Positions 1-7,313 of a stretch of 64,000 bases of DNA are shown piece after piece. The DNA is from a gamma proteobacterium HIMB55 (lineage in GTDB: Bacteria; Pseudomonadota; Gammaproteobacteria; Pseudomonadales; Halieaceae): positions 62,001 through 126,000 of the forward strand of contig AGIF02000001.1 in assembly GCA_000227505.4 (NCBI GenBank). The letters run 5' to 3'. The notes under the pieces were generated by a model. The model was not told where the DNA came from, ran no database searches, and saw only the letters and a program-made list of their open reading frames with translations. Positions within the stretch are counted from its first letter, which is position 1. Each line of letters starts with the position of its first letter. Both the position numbers and the translations under genes were made by a program.

Positions 1-23
1 CGAATTATTGTTTTTTGGATCAT
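1..23 (-). CDS. start of a gene running off the window edge
   Basis: On the minus strand an ATG at 21-23 is preceded by a strong ribosome binding site (GGAGGG, complement of 31-36) with a 7-nt spacer. Seven codons are visible (MIQKTII) before the window ends. The short gap after the M48 protease gene (stop at 84) suggests it may be the next gene of the same minus-strand cluster. Function cannot be judged from so little sequence. Confidence 0.4.
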
Positions 24-83
24 GCAATTACCCTCCACATGCGCCGCACATAATGTCATGAACTAGGCGCAAAAGTAGAGGTG

Positions 84-1493
84 CTAGCGTAGAACTTTTA
101 TCCAATCACCGGTTCGCGGCTCGCCACCAGGGTAGTAGCCGTTGATAAGGCGCAGCTGGTTTTCAGCATCGGGAATCCGAATGCCGGTACTTAAGGAAGC
201 GAAAGTGGCCCCGCGAGGCACTTGAACGTAGGTCAGTGTCAAACTCTCTCCGCGCTTTTTCTCTTTCGGGAACAGTGGGCGAAAGGAGGTAATGATGGTT
301 TTAAAAGCCTCGTCTGCGCCGGCGAAGTTGGTGGCCTCGCCCTCGAACAGGTAGCGAAAGCGGTAGTCCACAATACCGAGGCGTTTTTGAACACCGCCTG
401 CACTGGCAAGACCGGTCGCGCCCTTGAGCCCCTGGTTTTCCGTCTCTTCTTGCGCGCTTATCTCGCCTGTCGCAAGGCTGGGTAGCGCAGTTGCTGGATC
501 TGCCTCAGGGTCGATCTTCGCGATCTTAATGGTGAGCGCAGCATCCGAATTGGGAGCGCGCGCGACTATTTCGCGAGTGTTTGCGGTGACTTTCCAGCCT
601 TCAGGATGCTCAAACGTAAAGTCGAGCTTGTTGTGGTAATACCGTAGTGGGTCGCTTTGGGCTTCCGCACTTGCACCTACAACCATCCCCTCAGTTTCTC
701 GTCTGAAGCGGCCCGGCAGCTCTGGGTCATCGGCCATAGTGTCAAAATCGAGTGTGTTAGCGGTTTTGATCACTGTCTGCAGGCGTAAATCATTACGCGG
801 GTGGCTGGCGTATAGACCGTGATAGGTGCCCGAGGGTTTGCCCGCCGCTTTTGCCGCTGCTTTTCGGTAACGCTCCTGATCTTTTAGTACGCCGATCACA
901 GATAACAAGGCGTCGGCGTCGTAACCACTTTTGTGCATGATCTCCGCACCCTCGGCATCCGCCTCCAACTCCATTTCGCGGCCAAAGCCCGAGACGAGTT
1001 CGGCACCGTACATGTTGGTCGCGTCGTATAGATCGCCTGATCGGGTCAGGATGAGTGCTGTGACCGCAACCGCTTGCGTAGTGAGTTGTTGCGTGCGTCG
1101 CCGCGAGTGGTGTCGCTCTGTAATGTGGGCGATCTCGTGGGCAATGACACCCGCCAGCTCGGCCTCAGTGTTGAGGTAGGCCAGCAGTCCGCGGTTGATG
1201 TAAATCATCCCGCCCGGCAAAGCGAAGGCGTTGATGTCCGGTGAATCGAGCAGTGTGAAGGTGAATTCCTCGTCCGCGAGACTCGAGTTGGCGACCAAGC
1301 GATCTGCAATTTCATTGACGTACGCCGCAAGTTCGGGGTCGTCATATATACCGACATTCTCAATGAGCTTCTCGTGCTCGTCGGCGGCCTTCTTCGGCAT
1401 GCTCACCGGACGACCACCCACAGTAACGGTGGACGATCCCGCGCAGGCGACCAGAAACATCGTTGCCAGTATTACGGTGAGCAGTCGCGTCAT
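84..1493 (-). CDS. M48 family metalloprotease lipoprotein (BepA/LoiP-like)
   Basis: 469 aa. The N-terminus is a lipoprotein signal with Cys17 (LVAC), so it should be anchored in the envelope. The zinc site HEIAH lies near residues 119-123 and the third-ligand region EMELEADA near 173-180, the standard M48 arrangement. Residues about 285-400 form a second, non-peptidase domain, and the last 50 residues (from YVQVPRGATF to GDWIKVLR) resemble the C-terminal extension of periplasmic M48 quality-control proteases. It is the last complete gene of the minus-strand envelope cluster, 3 bp after the stop of the preceding lipoprotein gene, suggesting it processes or clears components of that machine. 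The protease family is clear from the motif; the substrate is unknown. Confidence 0.9.
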   Translation of the reverse strand: MTRLLTVILATMFLVACAGSSTVTVGGRPVSMPKKAADEHEKLIENVGIYDDPELAAYVNEIADRLVANSSLADEEFTFTLLDSPDINAFALPGGMIYINRGLLAYLNTEAELAGVIAHEIAHITERHHSRRRTQQLTTQAVAVTALILTRSGDLYDATNMYGAELVSGFGREMELEADAEGAEIMHKSGYDADALLSVIGVLKDQERYRKAAAKAAGKPSGTYHGLYASHPRNDLRLQTVIKTANTLDFDTMADDPELPGRFRRETEGMVVGASAEAQSDPLRYYHNKLDFTFEHPEGWKVTANTREIVARAPNSDAALTIKIAKIDPEADPATALPSLATGEISAQEETENQGLKGATGLASAGGVQKRLGIVDYRFRYLFEGEATNFAGADEAFKTIITSFRPLFPKEKKRGESLTLTYVQVPRGATFASLSTGIRIPDAENQLRLINGYYPGGEPRTGDWIKVLR

Positions 1494-1496
1494 GAA

Positions 1497-2153
1497 TCAG
1501 GACTCCGCAGAGAGATATTGAAGCAGCTGGTTACCTAAGCTCTCGCAGGCCGTGTCTTGGACCGGTGCAATAATGGGGATGGGAACAACCACGGCTGGCA
1601 TGTAGCTTTGTCCGCTGGTTTGAGCACTCATACGACCGACTTCAGAGCCCTCGCCAAAGTTCCATATGGTGGCTTCGTACTCAGACTCGGTGCCCCACGT
1701 ACCAAAGCCGAAGCAGCCGGCACCTGTAGGACCCACGCCGCAGGTCATCGAACCGCTGCTGTTTGTGTCCTCGGTGCGACCGTCGATCCAAATCATGTAC
1801 TGCAAATCGAGCTCGCCGAGCTTGTTGGCAACACTGGGTACCGTCATCAATCGATCGACGCTTTCAATGCTTAGCGGTGCTGTGCGAGGCTCGAACCAGG
1901 GATACAACGAGTCGATAAACTGCCGCTCTGGAATCACACTGATACCAGCATCACCGCGACTGACGTGTCCACCGATACAGTCGATGAAATCAGGCTCGGT
2001 ATCGTAATCCGGCGCGTGTCGGCGACCGAGAATGACAATGCTACCTTCACCTATGCCAGCAACGGGGGCATCGAAAGTCATTTCATCCACATTGGCTGTA
2101 ACGCAGCCGCCAAGCATCGCGGTTGTTAAAACTAGGAGAGCGGTTACCCGCAT
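1497..2153 (-). CDS. lipoprotein of unknown function, envelope cluster
   Basis: 218 aa when started at the ATG at 2151-2153, which overlaps the TAA of the upstream gene by one base (TAATG), a typical coupled start; a longer reading to 2183 would run into that gene. The N-terminus MRVTALLVLTTAMLGGC is a lipoprotein signal with Cys17. The body contains several cysteines (near TCGVGPTGAGCFGFG, DCIGG and ACESL) that could form periplasmic disulfides. No family recognised. Its place between another lipoprotein and the M48 protease gene suggests an outer-membrane lipoprotein of the same system. Confidence 0.75.
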   Translation of the reverse strand: MRVTALLVLTTAMLGGCVTANVDEMTFDAPVAGIGEGSIVILGRRHAPDYDTEPDFIDCIGGHVSRGDAGISVIPERQFIDSLYPWFEPRTAPLSIESVDRLMTVPSVANKLGELDLQYMIWIDGRTEDTNSSGSMTCGVGPTGAGCFGFGTWGTESEYEATIWNFGEGSEVGRMSAQTSGQSYMPAVVVPIPIIAPVQDTACESLGNQLLQYLSAES

Positions 2154-2845
2154 TACTGCGCCTCCTCGGGGTTTGATACCCACTCAAGCACGCCTGGCAC
2201 GCGGCCAAAGCTGGTGATGAAGTTTGCGCCCGCATCGCGAAGCGCCATGACAGCAGCTTCATTCACCGCGTCGGTGTCGCTCTGAAGAAACGCAGTGGGA
2301 GTTTTACCGTAAGCGGTTAGCGGCCACTGAACGAATGGCTCTGCATTCTCTGTGACGATGGCCTGATTTTCTTCGTCCTTAAGCTGCTCGGGCTCCACCA
2401 GCGAAAGCTGATAGCGCATCCAAATCTCATACACCTTTACATTGGTGTAGAGCGGTATGGCGTATTGCACATCGGTCACTTTAGGAATCAGTACCGCATC
2501 GACGTCATACGTGTTGAGATCTTCATAGCTCTCGATAAACACGACATTTTGGAAAAACGCCGGGAGAAGGGTCGACCAGAAGTTCACTTGCGCGACGCCA
2601 GTGCTGACGCGCCAGCTTGCCTCGCCGCGACCTGTCGCGTCATCTACAAGTTCGTGCTCGCGGAACTCTTTGGTAAATAAAACGCCTACAGAAACAGGCA
2701 CGGGATCAACAACTGGCGTGGGGAAACTACCCTCGACCACAACCTCTCGAGCGCTGCATGCAGCAAGAGCAAGAAGACAAGTCAGCGCGAGTGCGCTCTT
2801 GGCCCTACGGCCTGAAGTCGTTGAGTCCAACAAACGTTCCACCAT
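2153..2845 (-). CDS. lipoprotein of unknown function, envelope cluster
   Basis: 230 aa with a lipobox LAAC (Cys30 counted from the ATG at 2845). The ATG lies 41 bp inside the end of the upstream VWA gene and its ribosome binding site is weak, so a later TTG start (about 2833) is possible. The mature part looks like a globular alpha/beta domain (for example VDAVLIPKVTDVQYAIP and EIWMRYQLSL) of the kind seen in outer-membrane lipoproteins that assemble with envelope machines, but I do not recognise the family. It is translationally coupled on both sides. Confidence 0.75.
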   Translation of the reverse strand: MVERLLDSTTSGRRAKSALALTCLLALAACSAREVVVEGSFPTPVVDPVPVSVGVLFTKEFREHELVDDATGRGEASWRVSTGVAQVNFWSTLLPAFFQNVVFIESYEDLNTYDVDAVLIPKVTDVQYAIPLYTNVKVYEIWMRYQLSLVEPEQLKDEENQAIVTENAEPFVQWPLTAYGKTPTAFLQSDTDAVNEAAVMALRDAGANFITSFGRVPGVLEWVSNPEEAQ

Positions 2846-3803
2846 TTCGATGCGTCAGTTCTCGCATGAGTGTAGCAAATCGGATGCCCGTGTCCTGCAA
2901 CTCAGGTGGGCGTATAAACTGTACGGGGAAGCCCACCGCGTGGATGCGCACCCGGCGCTCTCCCGTCTGCGCTTCCGCATTGAGCTTATCCACCGTTAGC
3001 ACCACCTCTTCGATTGAACGTCCGGTGAATTCATCACCGAACACATAAATCGAAATCTTCTTATCGCGGTCGTAAAAAGAACGCACTGCCTGCGTGATGC
3101 CCTCTACGGGAGACGAGTTGGAAAATGCGTTCCAGTTGGCGAGATTGCGCAAAATCAGCTGTCGTCGTGCTGGCGTATCAGGGATCCACTGTCCTGCATA
3201 ACGACTGAACAGATAATTGCCCATATCGTTCATGACTTGAATGCCTTTCACATTGGGGTAAATGTTCAGTGTTGCTTCCATTTCCCGCAGCATGCGCTCC
3301 CAAGCATAGGAGAACATGGACCCCGAGGTGTCGATGATAAAAATGATGTACTCGCTATCGACGGGAATACCGCCGATCAACTGATTTTTGCGTTCGGCGT
3401 CGCGACCTAAGAGGCGCTCTTCTTCCTCACTGAGTTCCTGTCGGGCTATGGCTAGCTGCGCTTCGACAATGCTGTTGGCATTTCGAGTGGTTTGTAACGA
3501 GTCATAGCGCGACTTTGAGGCCGCGAGTGCGCCCTGCAAAATCGCTATCTGCTCTTCAAATTCGGAAATCTGCTCCTGCTTTGCAGCAAGATCTCGATTG
3601 AGCACTGTGGTCTCTCCGCGGATTTCGAAGAGTTGCTCGGTGAGCTCTGCCACACGACCTTCTGCAACAACGGTCGATTCCTCGAGCACTTGCGGTTCAA
3701 CGGTTTTGGTAATCATCAAGAGCAAGATGACAGCGCCAAACCCGCAGCAAATGACGTCAAGAAAGGATAGGGAAATTTCAGGTGTCGGTCGTCGCTTCGG
3801 CAT
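2805..3803 (-). CDS. VWA-domain protein with ExbD-like N-terminal membrane anchor (paralogue 2)
   Basis: 332 aa from the ATG at 3801-3803, which overlaps the TAA of the upstream paralogue (TAATG). The order is: a short basic N-terminus; PEISLSFLD followed by a hydrophobic helix (about residues 11-31) with an Asp at position 16 placed as in ExbD/TolR/MotB; a coiled coil (about 40-135); and a von Willebrand A domain with the MIDAS core DTSGSM (about 158-163). The C-terminus is predicted periplasmic. Next to an ExbB-like channel, this looks like a D-type stator subunit in which the usual periplasmic domain is replaced by a metal-dependent VWA binding domain. The domain calls are seen; the stator role is inferred. 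Confidence 0.85.
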   Translation of the reverse strand: MPKRRPTPEISLSFLDVICCGFGAVILLLMITKTVEPQVLEESTVVAEGRVAELTEQLFEIRGETTVLNRDLAAKQEQISEFEEQIAILQGALAASKSRYDSLQTTRNANSIVEAQLAIARQELSEEEERLLGRDAERKNQLIGGIPVDSEYIIFIIDTSGSMFSYAWERMLREMEATLNIYPNVKGIQVMNDMGNYLFSRYAGQWIPDTPARRQLILRNLANWNAFSNSSPVEGITQAVRSFYDRDKKISIYVFGDEFTGRSIEEVVLTVDKLNAEAQTGERRVRIHAVGFPVQFIRPPELQDTGIRFATLMRELTHRNGGTFVGLNDFRP

Positions 3804-4894
3804 TACGGCCAATCCTCCGCAGGTGCCATAAAGCTACCGCCTGTTTCCTGAGCTAGCTTCCAAAATTCTGAAGCAGCTGCTGGGTCGCCCTCCATGGGAG
3901 ACAATACGACATTCACCGGTACGTTATTAGGTAAGTTTCTTAAGGCGTCACGATAGTGTTTCAGACGCGCAGGACCTGACACGGTGTTGCGGCGTGGCGC
4001 CGACTTACCTTGGGTAGGCAGCCCGTCGGTGATGAGGAAGATATTGTCGGGCTTGCTATCGAGCTCTTGTAAAAATGTAAAAGCGTTGTGCAGAGAGGTG
4101 CCGCCACTCGGCAATGTTTCTCGAACCGTATCGACAACACGCTCAATCTGCTCACCGTCAGCAACCTCCAGCCAGCGGCCGTTTGTCTCAGGCAGGGCGA
4201 ACCGCGCCTCGGTATTAAATAAGATGATCTGATACCGCGACCCCGTGGGAAGTTGCGCTGTGAGCCAGTCGATGACGTCGAGCGCTTGCACCCACTTTCT
4301 TGCCGAGCGCTGAATTTCCTCGGATTGGTTGCGAATACGAATTACGTTGACCACCTCAGGGGCCAACATGCTCGCAGACACATCTAAAAGGATGGCAATG
4401 CGGTCCCCACCAAGCTTAAGTCCGGTTAGGTACTGCCGATTACCTTCGCCTTGGAATTCGCGCGCACTCGCACCACCGTCTGCCTCCGCCGCTTCTTTCA
4501 ATTGTTGTATGCGCTCTTCGAGCGAGTTGATCTCGGCTTTGAGTGCATCCAGGTCGGTGGTTTCACTGACGTCAGACTCCTCAAGCGAGGCGATTAATGC
4601 CTCAAGTCTATCGAGCTCCTCGGTAACCACGCGAGCACGACCCTGCGCTTCGACGATATCGAGGTCGGTACTGCTGATGGCATTTCGCAGTCTCACCAGG
4701 CCTTCTTCACCTTCTCGGATGTCTTCTTCGAGGAGATCGACTTCCGAGAGCACCTCGGCGTTCACCGATTGGATTTGTATTTCGATCGAGTGATCGATGA
4801 TCAGAAACACCAGCACGACAGCACCGAACCCGCAGGACATGATGTCCAGAAAACTCAGGTTAAAGGTGTTGGTCTGTCGCTTTCGGCGCGCCAT
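3803..4894 (-). CDS. VWA-domain protein with ExbD-like N-terminal membrane anchor (paralogue 1)
   Basis: 363 aa. The architecture matches its downstream neighbour: basic N-terminus, SFLDIMSCGFGAVVLVF helix with Asp17, a long coiled coil (about 45-135) and a VWA domain. The MIDAS is complete: DVSASM near 171-176, GGTSL further on and ITDG after that. The CGFGAV stretch is shared with the other paralogue. Two different D-type subunits beside one ExbB-type gene suggest a heterodimer at the centre of the channel. It starts 3 bp after the stop of the ASKHA-like gene. Export is presumed through the uncleaved anchor. Confidence 0.87.
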   Translation of the reverse strand: MARRKRQTNTFNLSFLDIMSCGFGAVVLVFLIIDHSIEIQIQSVNAEVLSEVDLLEEDIREGEEGLVRLRNAISSTDLDIVEAQGRARVVTEELDRLEALIASLEESDVSETTDLDALKAEINSLEERIQQLKEAAEADGGASAREFQGEGNRQYLTGLKLGGDRIAILLDVSASMLAPEVVNVIRIRNQSEEIQRSARKWVQALDVIDWLTAQLPTGSRYQIILFNTEARFALPETNGRWLEVADGEQIERVVDTVRETLPSGGTSLHNAFTFLQELDSKPDNIFLITDGLPTQGKSAPRRNTVSGPARLKHYRDALRNLPNNVPVNVVLSPMEGDPAAASEFWKLAQETGGSFMAPAEDWP

Positions 4895-4897
4895 AGG

Positions 4898-6196
4898 CTA
4901 GCCTTCAACGCGGATAAGCAGCGCTTCGGTACCGTCGTTGCGGTATAGGCGACAGCCTACGTGCAGTTGGTCATAGCTGCTCTCTGTGGATAGCACATTG
5001 ACCTGGCTTCGGAAGTCCTCCGCAACCTGAACCTGGTCGCCCTCGGTGATGAGGCCAAAACCTTTCGCTTCAGTACTCTGGTTTGCGATCGAATACGCTC
5101 GCGAGTTGATCAAGATATGCGTGGGCCCCGCAACGTCAGCGGCGGGCGAGGCAATGCTTTTTTCAGTACGCGCAGTTTCATCACGCTCTTTCGATACCTC
5201 TTTCACGTTCGCTTCAGAGGGTGGATTCTCAGCTTGCTGTGGATCCTCTACCTTTGTGCGGCTTATTCGGGAGAGCTCTGCATCAGCGGCTCGGCTGCCC
5301 AAGATCTGCTCTGCAGCTTCAGCGAGTGTTGTCAGGGAGGCTGTACTGTCGAACACCGCACCTGGCAGTCCCGCGAGCAGTCCATCAACACTAACGGCAC
5401 CCGAAGCACCTTCGACTGCCGTCATGAGTCGTTTTCCGACAAACTCTAAGCCCGTTCGAGATATTTTAAAGTCGTAGCCACTGACAGATAGAGAGGCTTC
5501 TTCACTGTGCGTCAGCGTCGCAAGTGCATCTGGAATCGCATTAAAGAGTAGCTGTTCGGCGTCTGCACTGCGCCGTGGATCAAAACGGGTTTGCTCGACG
5601 CACACATCGGCACAATGCTCGAGACACTGCTCCAACAGGTCGAGATAGCCATTACCCGGAAGTGTGGATGATTTCCCTACGATAAGTTGATCATCCTCGA
5701 GGCGGATCTCTGTAGCCACAACCTGGCGCCATTGCAGGTCGAGGTGTATACCACCCTTGCCGACAACATGTTGATGTACAAGTGCTCGATCCAAAATGGC
5801 AGAGGGTGGTTTACCCACCGCGTTCAGAATGCCGAGTAACAATTCGACTTGCGTTTGATTCAGGTTCGACGGTGCAATGATCACCAGATCATCAATAGGG
5901 CCGGCTTGACGCTCTGCCTCTGCAAAAAGAAATTTCAGATGCTCGTACACCAAGTCAGCGCTGTGTCGTGCTCCAGCAAACTCGGCGTTGAGGGGAGCAG
6001 TCGATAGCTGAGCCCAGAAGTCGGTTCGGGTCTCGAGCGGTCGGCGTTTAAGTGTTTCGAACACAACCTTTCCAAATGCGAGAGACGCTTCACCTGCACT
6101 TCCGTTTGCAAGTGCGGCACCCGGCGATTGAATGATCGAACTCTCTGCAATTAGCGCAATTTGGGAGTCCGTTATATCGAGATAAAAACGGCTCAT
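4898..6196 (-). CDS. actin/Hsp70-fold-like (ASKHA) cytoplasmic protein, envelope cluster
   Basis: 432 aa with no signal peptide or membrane segment. The N-terminal part (MSRFYLDITDSQIALI, then LVIIAPSNLNQTQVELLLGIL and AILDRALVHQHVVGKG) resembles the ASKHA superfamily found in PilM, FtsA and Hsp70-like proteins; the nucleotide-binding loops are not conserved enough to be sure it binds ATP. A charged low-complexity linker (about 305-345) leads to a C-terminal beta-rich domain of about 80 residues. Its ATG overlaps the TGA of the ExbB-like gene by 4 bp (ATGA), implying coupled translation. It may be the cytoplasmic partner of the membrane complex, as PilM is in type IV pili. This is inference. 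Confidence 0.65.
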   Translation of the reverse strand: MSRFYLDITDSQIALIAESSIIQSPGAALANGSAGEASLAFGKVVFETLKRRPLETRTDFWAQLSTAPLNAEFAGARHSADLVYEHLKFLFAEAERQAGPIDDLVIIAPSNLNQTQVELLLGILNAVGKPPSAILDRALVHQHVVGKGGIHLDLQWRQVVATEIRLEDDQLIVGKSSTLPGNGYLDLLEQCLEHCADVCVEQTRFDPRRSADAEQLLFNAIPDALATLTHSEEASLSVSGYDFKISRTGLEFVGKRLMTAVEGASGAVSVDGLLAGLPGAVFDSTASLTTLAEAAEQILGSRAADAELSRISRTKVEDPQQAENPPSEANVKEVSKERDETARTEKSIASPAADVAGPTHILINSRAYSIANQSTEAKGFGLITEGDQVQVAEDFRSQVNVLSTESSYDQLHVGCRLYRNDGTEALLIRVEG

Positions 6197-6996
6197 TTGG
6201 GCGCTGCCAGGTGTCGGATGAGTTGCTTGTCAGCGTATCGCTGTGTCCTTAGGACCAGCCGCTCCTGTGATAATTGAAGCTGATGTAGCGCGAACATGAT
6301 GATGATCGAGAGCACCAAGGCGACAAAGGTACTGTTGAACGCGACACCTAGGCTGACAGTCACGCCGGAAATATCGCCCTCCACCGCTTTATAGGCCTGA
6401 CCCAGCGCGTCACCAATACCGCGGACCGTCCCGATAAAGCCGATTGATGGAATCGCCCAGCTGATATAGCGCACCATCGACAATTCGGAATCGAGTTTAT
6501 CGGCCTCGATATCACACTGTTCGCGGACGGCCTCTGAGACTGCTGGAATACTCGCGGTGGTCGAAAAGCGGCTCAGTGCATTGAGTAGGGTTCTGGGCAA
6601 GAGGAGATCTTGCTCGGATTCGGGCAGCGCTTCGATGGCACGTGAGTAGTTGCGTGCGTCTTGGGGCAACAATGTGGTGCCCTCGGTCACTTGAATGAGA
6701 TTGCGGTCGAGCATGGCTGTTTCTTGCCGAGTTGCCCAAGCTTTGAGGCTCATGATGGCGAGCGCCCAAATCATGAGTATGAAACAGGCCTCTTGCTCAA
6801 AGTCTCGAATTACGACGTAGAGCGAGCGCTCGGGCACAAAGGCCTCACCCGACGCTTGGAGTGCGGCCTGTGCAGCGAGCTGTGCATCAGCCGAAGGTCT
6901 TATGAGTCCAACGTAAAAAGCGTGAACAACAATGACCGCTGCCAATAGGGCCAGTACCTGAAATGCAAACTCTGAGGGCAGTCTCGATTTATTCAT
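6193..6996 (-). CDS. MotA/TolQ/ExbB family proton-channel protein
   Basis: 267 aa from the ATG at 6994-6996 (a TTG at 7011 is an alternative). Hydrophobic helices lie near residues 13-32, 69-86, 168-184 and 210-238. The family signature region IPSIGFIGTVRGIGDALGQA is present in the third helix, followed by the polar-lined last helix VSLGVAFNSTFVALVLSII. Such proteins form the pentameric inner-membrane channel that turns proton flow into motion of D-type subunits. No classical exbD or tolR is present; the two VWA proteins downstream carry the matching anchor. This gene is the best evidence that the cluster is energised by the proton (or sodium) gradient. Confidence 0.9.
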   Translation of the reverse strand: MNKSRLPSEFAFQVLALLAAVIVVHAFYVGLIRPSADAQLAAQAALQASGEAFVPERSLYVVIRDFEQEACFILMIWALAIMSLKAWATRQETAMLDRNLIQVTEGTTLLPQDARNYSRAIEALPESEQDLLLPRTLLNALSRFSTTASIPAVSEAVREQCDIEADKLDSELSMVRYISWAIPSIGFIGTVRGIGDALGQAYKAVEGDISGVTVSLGVAFNSTFVALVLSIIIMFALHQLQLSQERLVLRTQRYADKQLIRHLAAPK

Positions 6997-7007
6997 AGCA
7001 GCAGTTC

Positions 7008-7313
7008 TCAAATATCCACAGGAAAGGACACGGAGCGATCCTCTGAAATACGTTCCGTAGCGCGGTAATCATCGGTCGCCGTTAAAGATCCGTTGGCCTC
7101 CGCACCGGCGCTTGCGACCGCTGCATTGTTACTTTCAGGGCTGGCGGCTGTGGCTGTTACTGCACTCGCTTCCGTTACAGCTTCGGCATCGAAGGGGGCT
7201 TCAACGGGTGTCACAGGATTGCTGGCGGTTTCACTCGGGTCGTTCTCCTGCGCAAATACCACGGTGGCAGCTGCAAGGAGTAGGGCCAATATTATTAGTC
7301 GTTTATTCCGCAT
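7008..7313 (-). CDS. small exported Ala/Glu-rich protein
   Basis: 101 aa from the ATG at 7311-7313 (MRNKRLIILALLLAAATVVFAQ), a clear signal peptide probably cut after FAQ; a longer reading to 7358 lies inside the upstream gene. The mature part is Ala/Ser/Glu-rich and probably disordered, ending in the more ordered tail RISEDRSVSFPVDI. The gene overlaps the end of the PEGA/SUMF1 gene by 11 bp. No family recognised; it may be a small periplasmic linker or adaptor in the cluster. Confidence 0.65.
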   Translation of the reverse strand: MRNKRLIILALLLAAATVVFAQENDPSETASNPVTPVEAPFDAEAVTEASAVTATAASPESNNAAVASAGAEANGSLTATDDYRATERISEDRSVSFPVDI

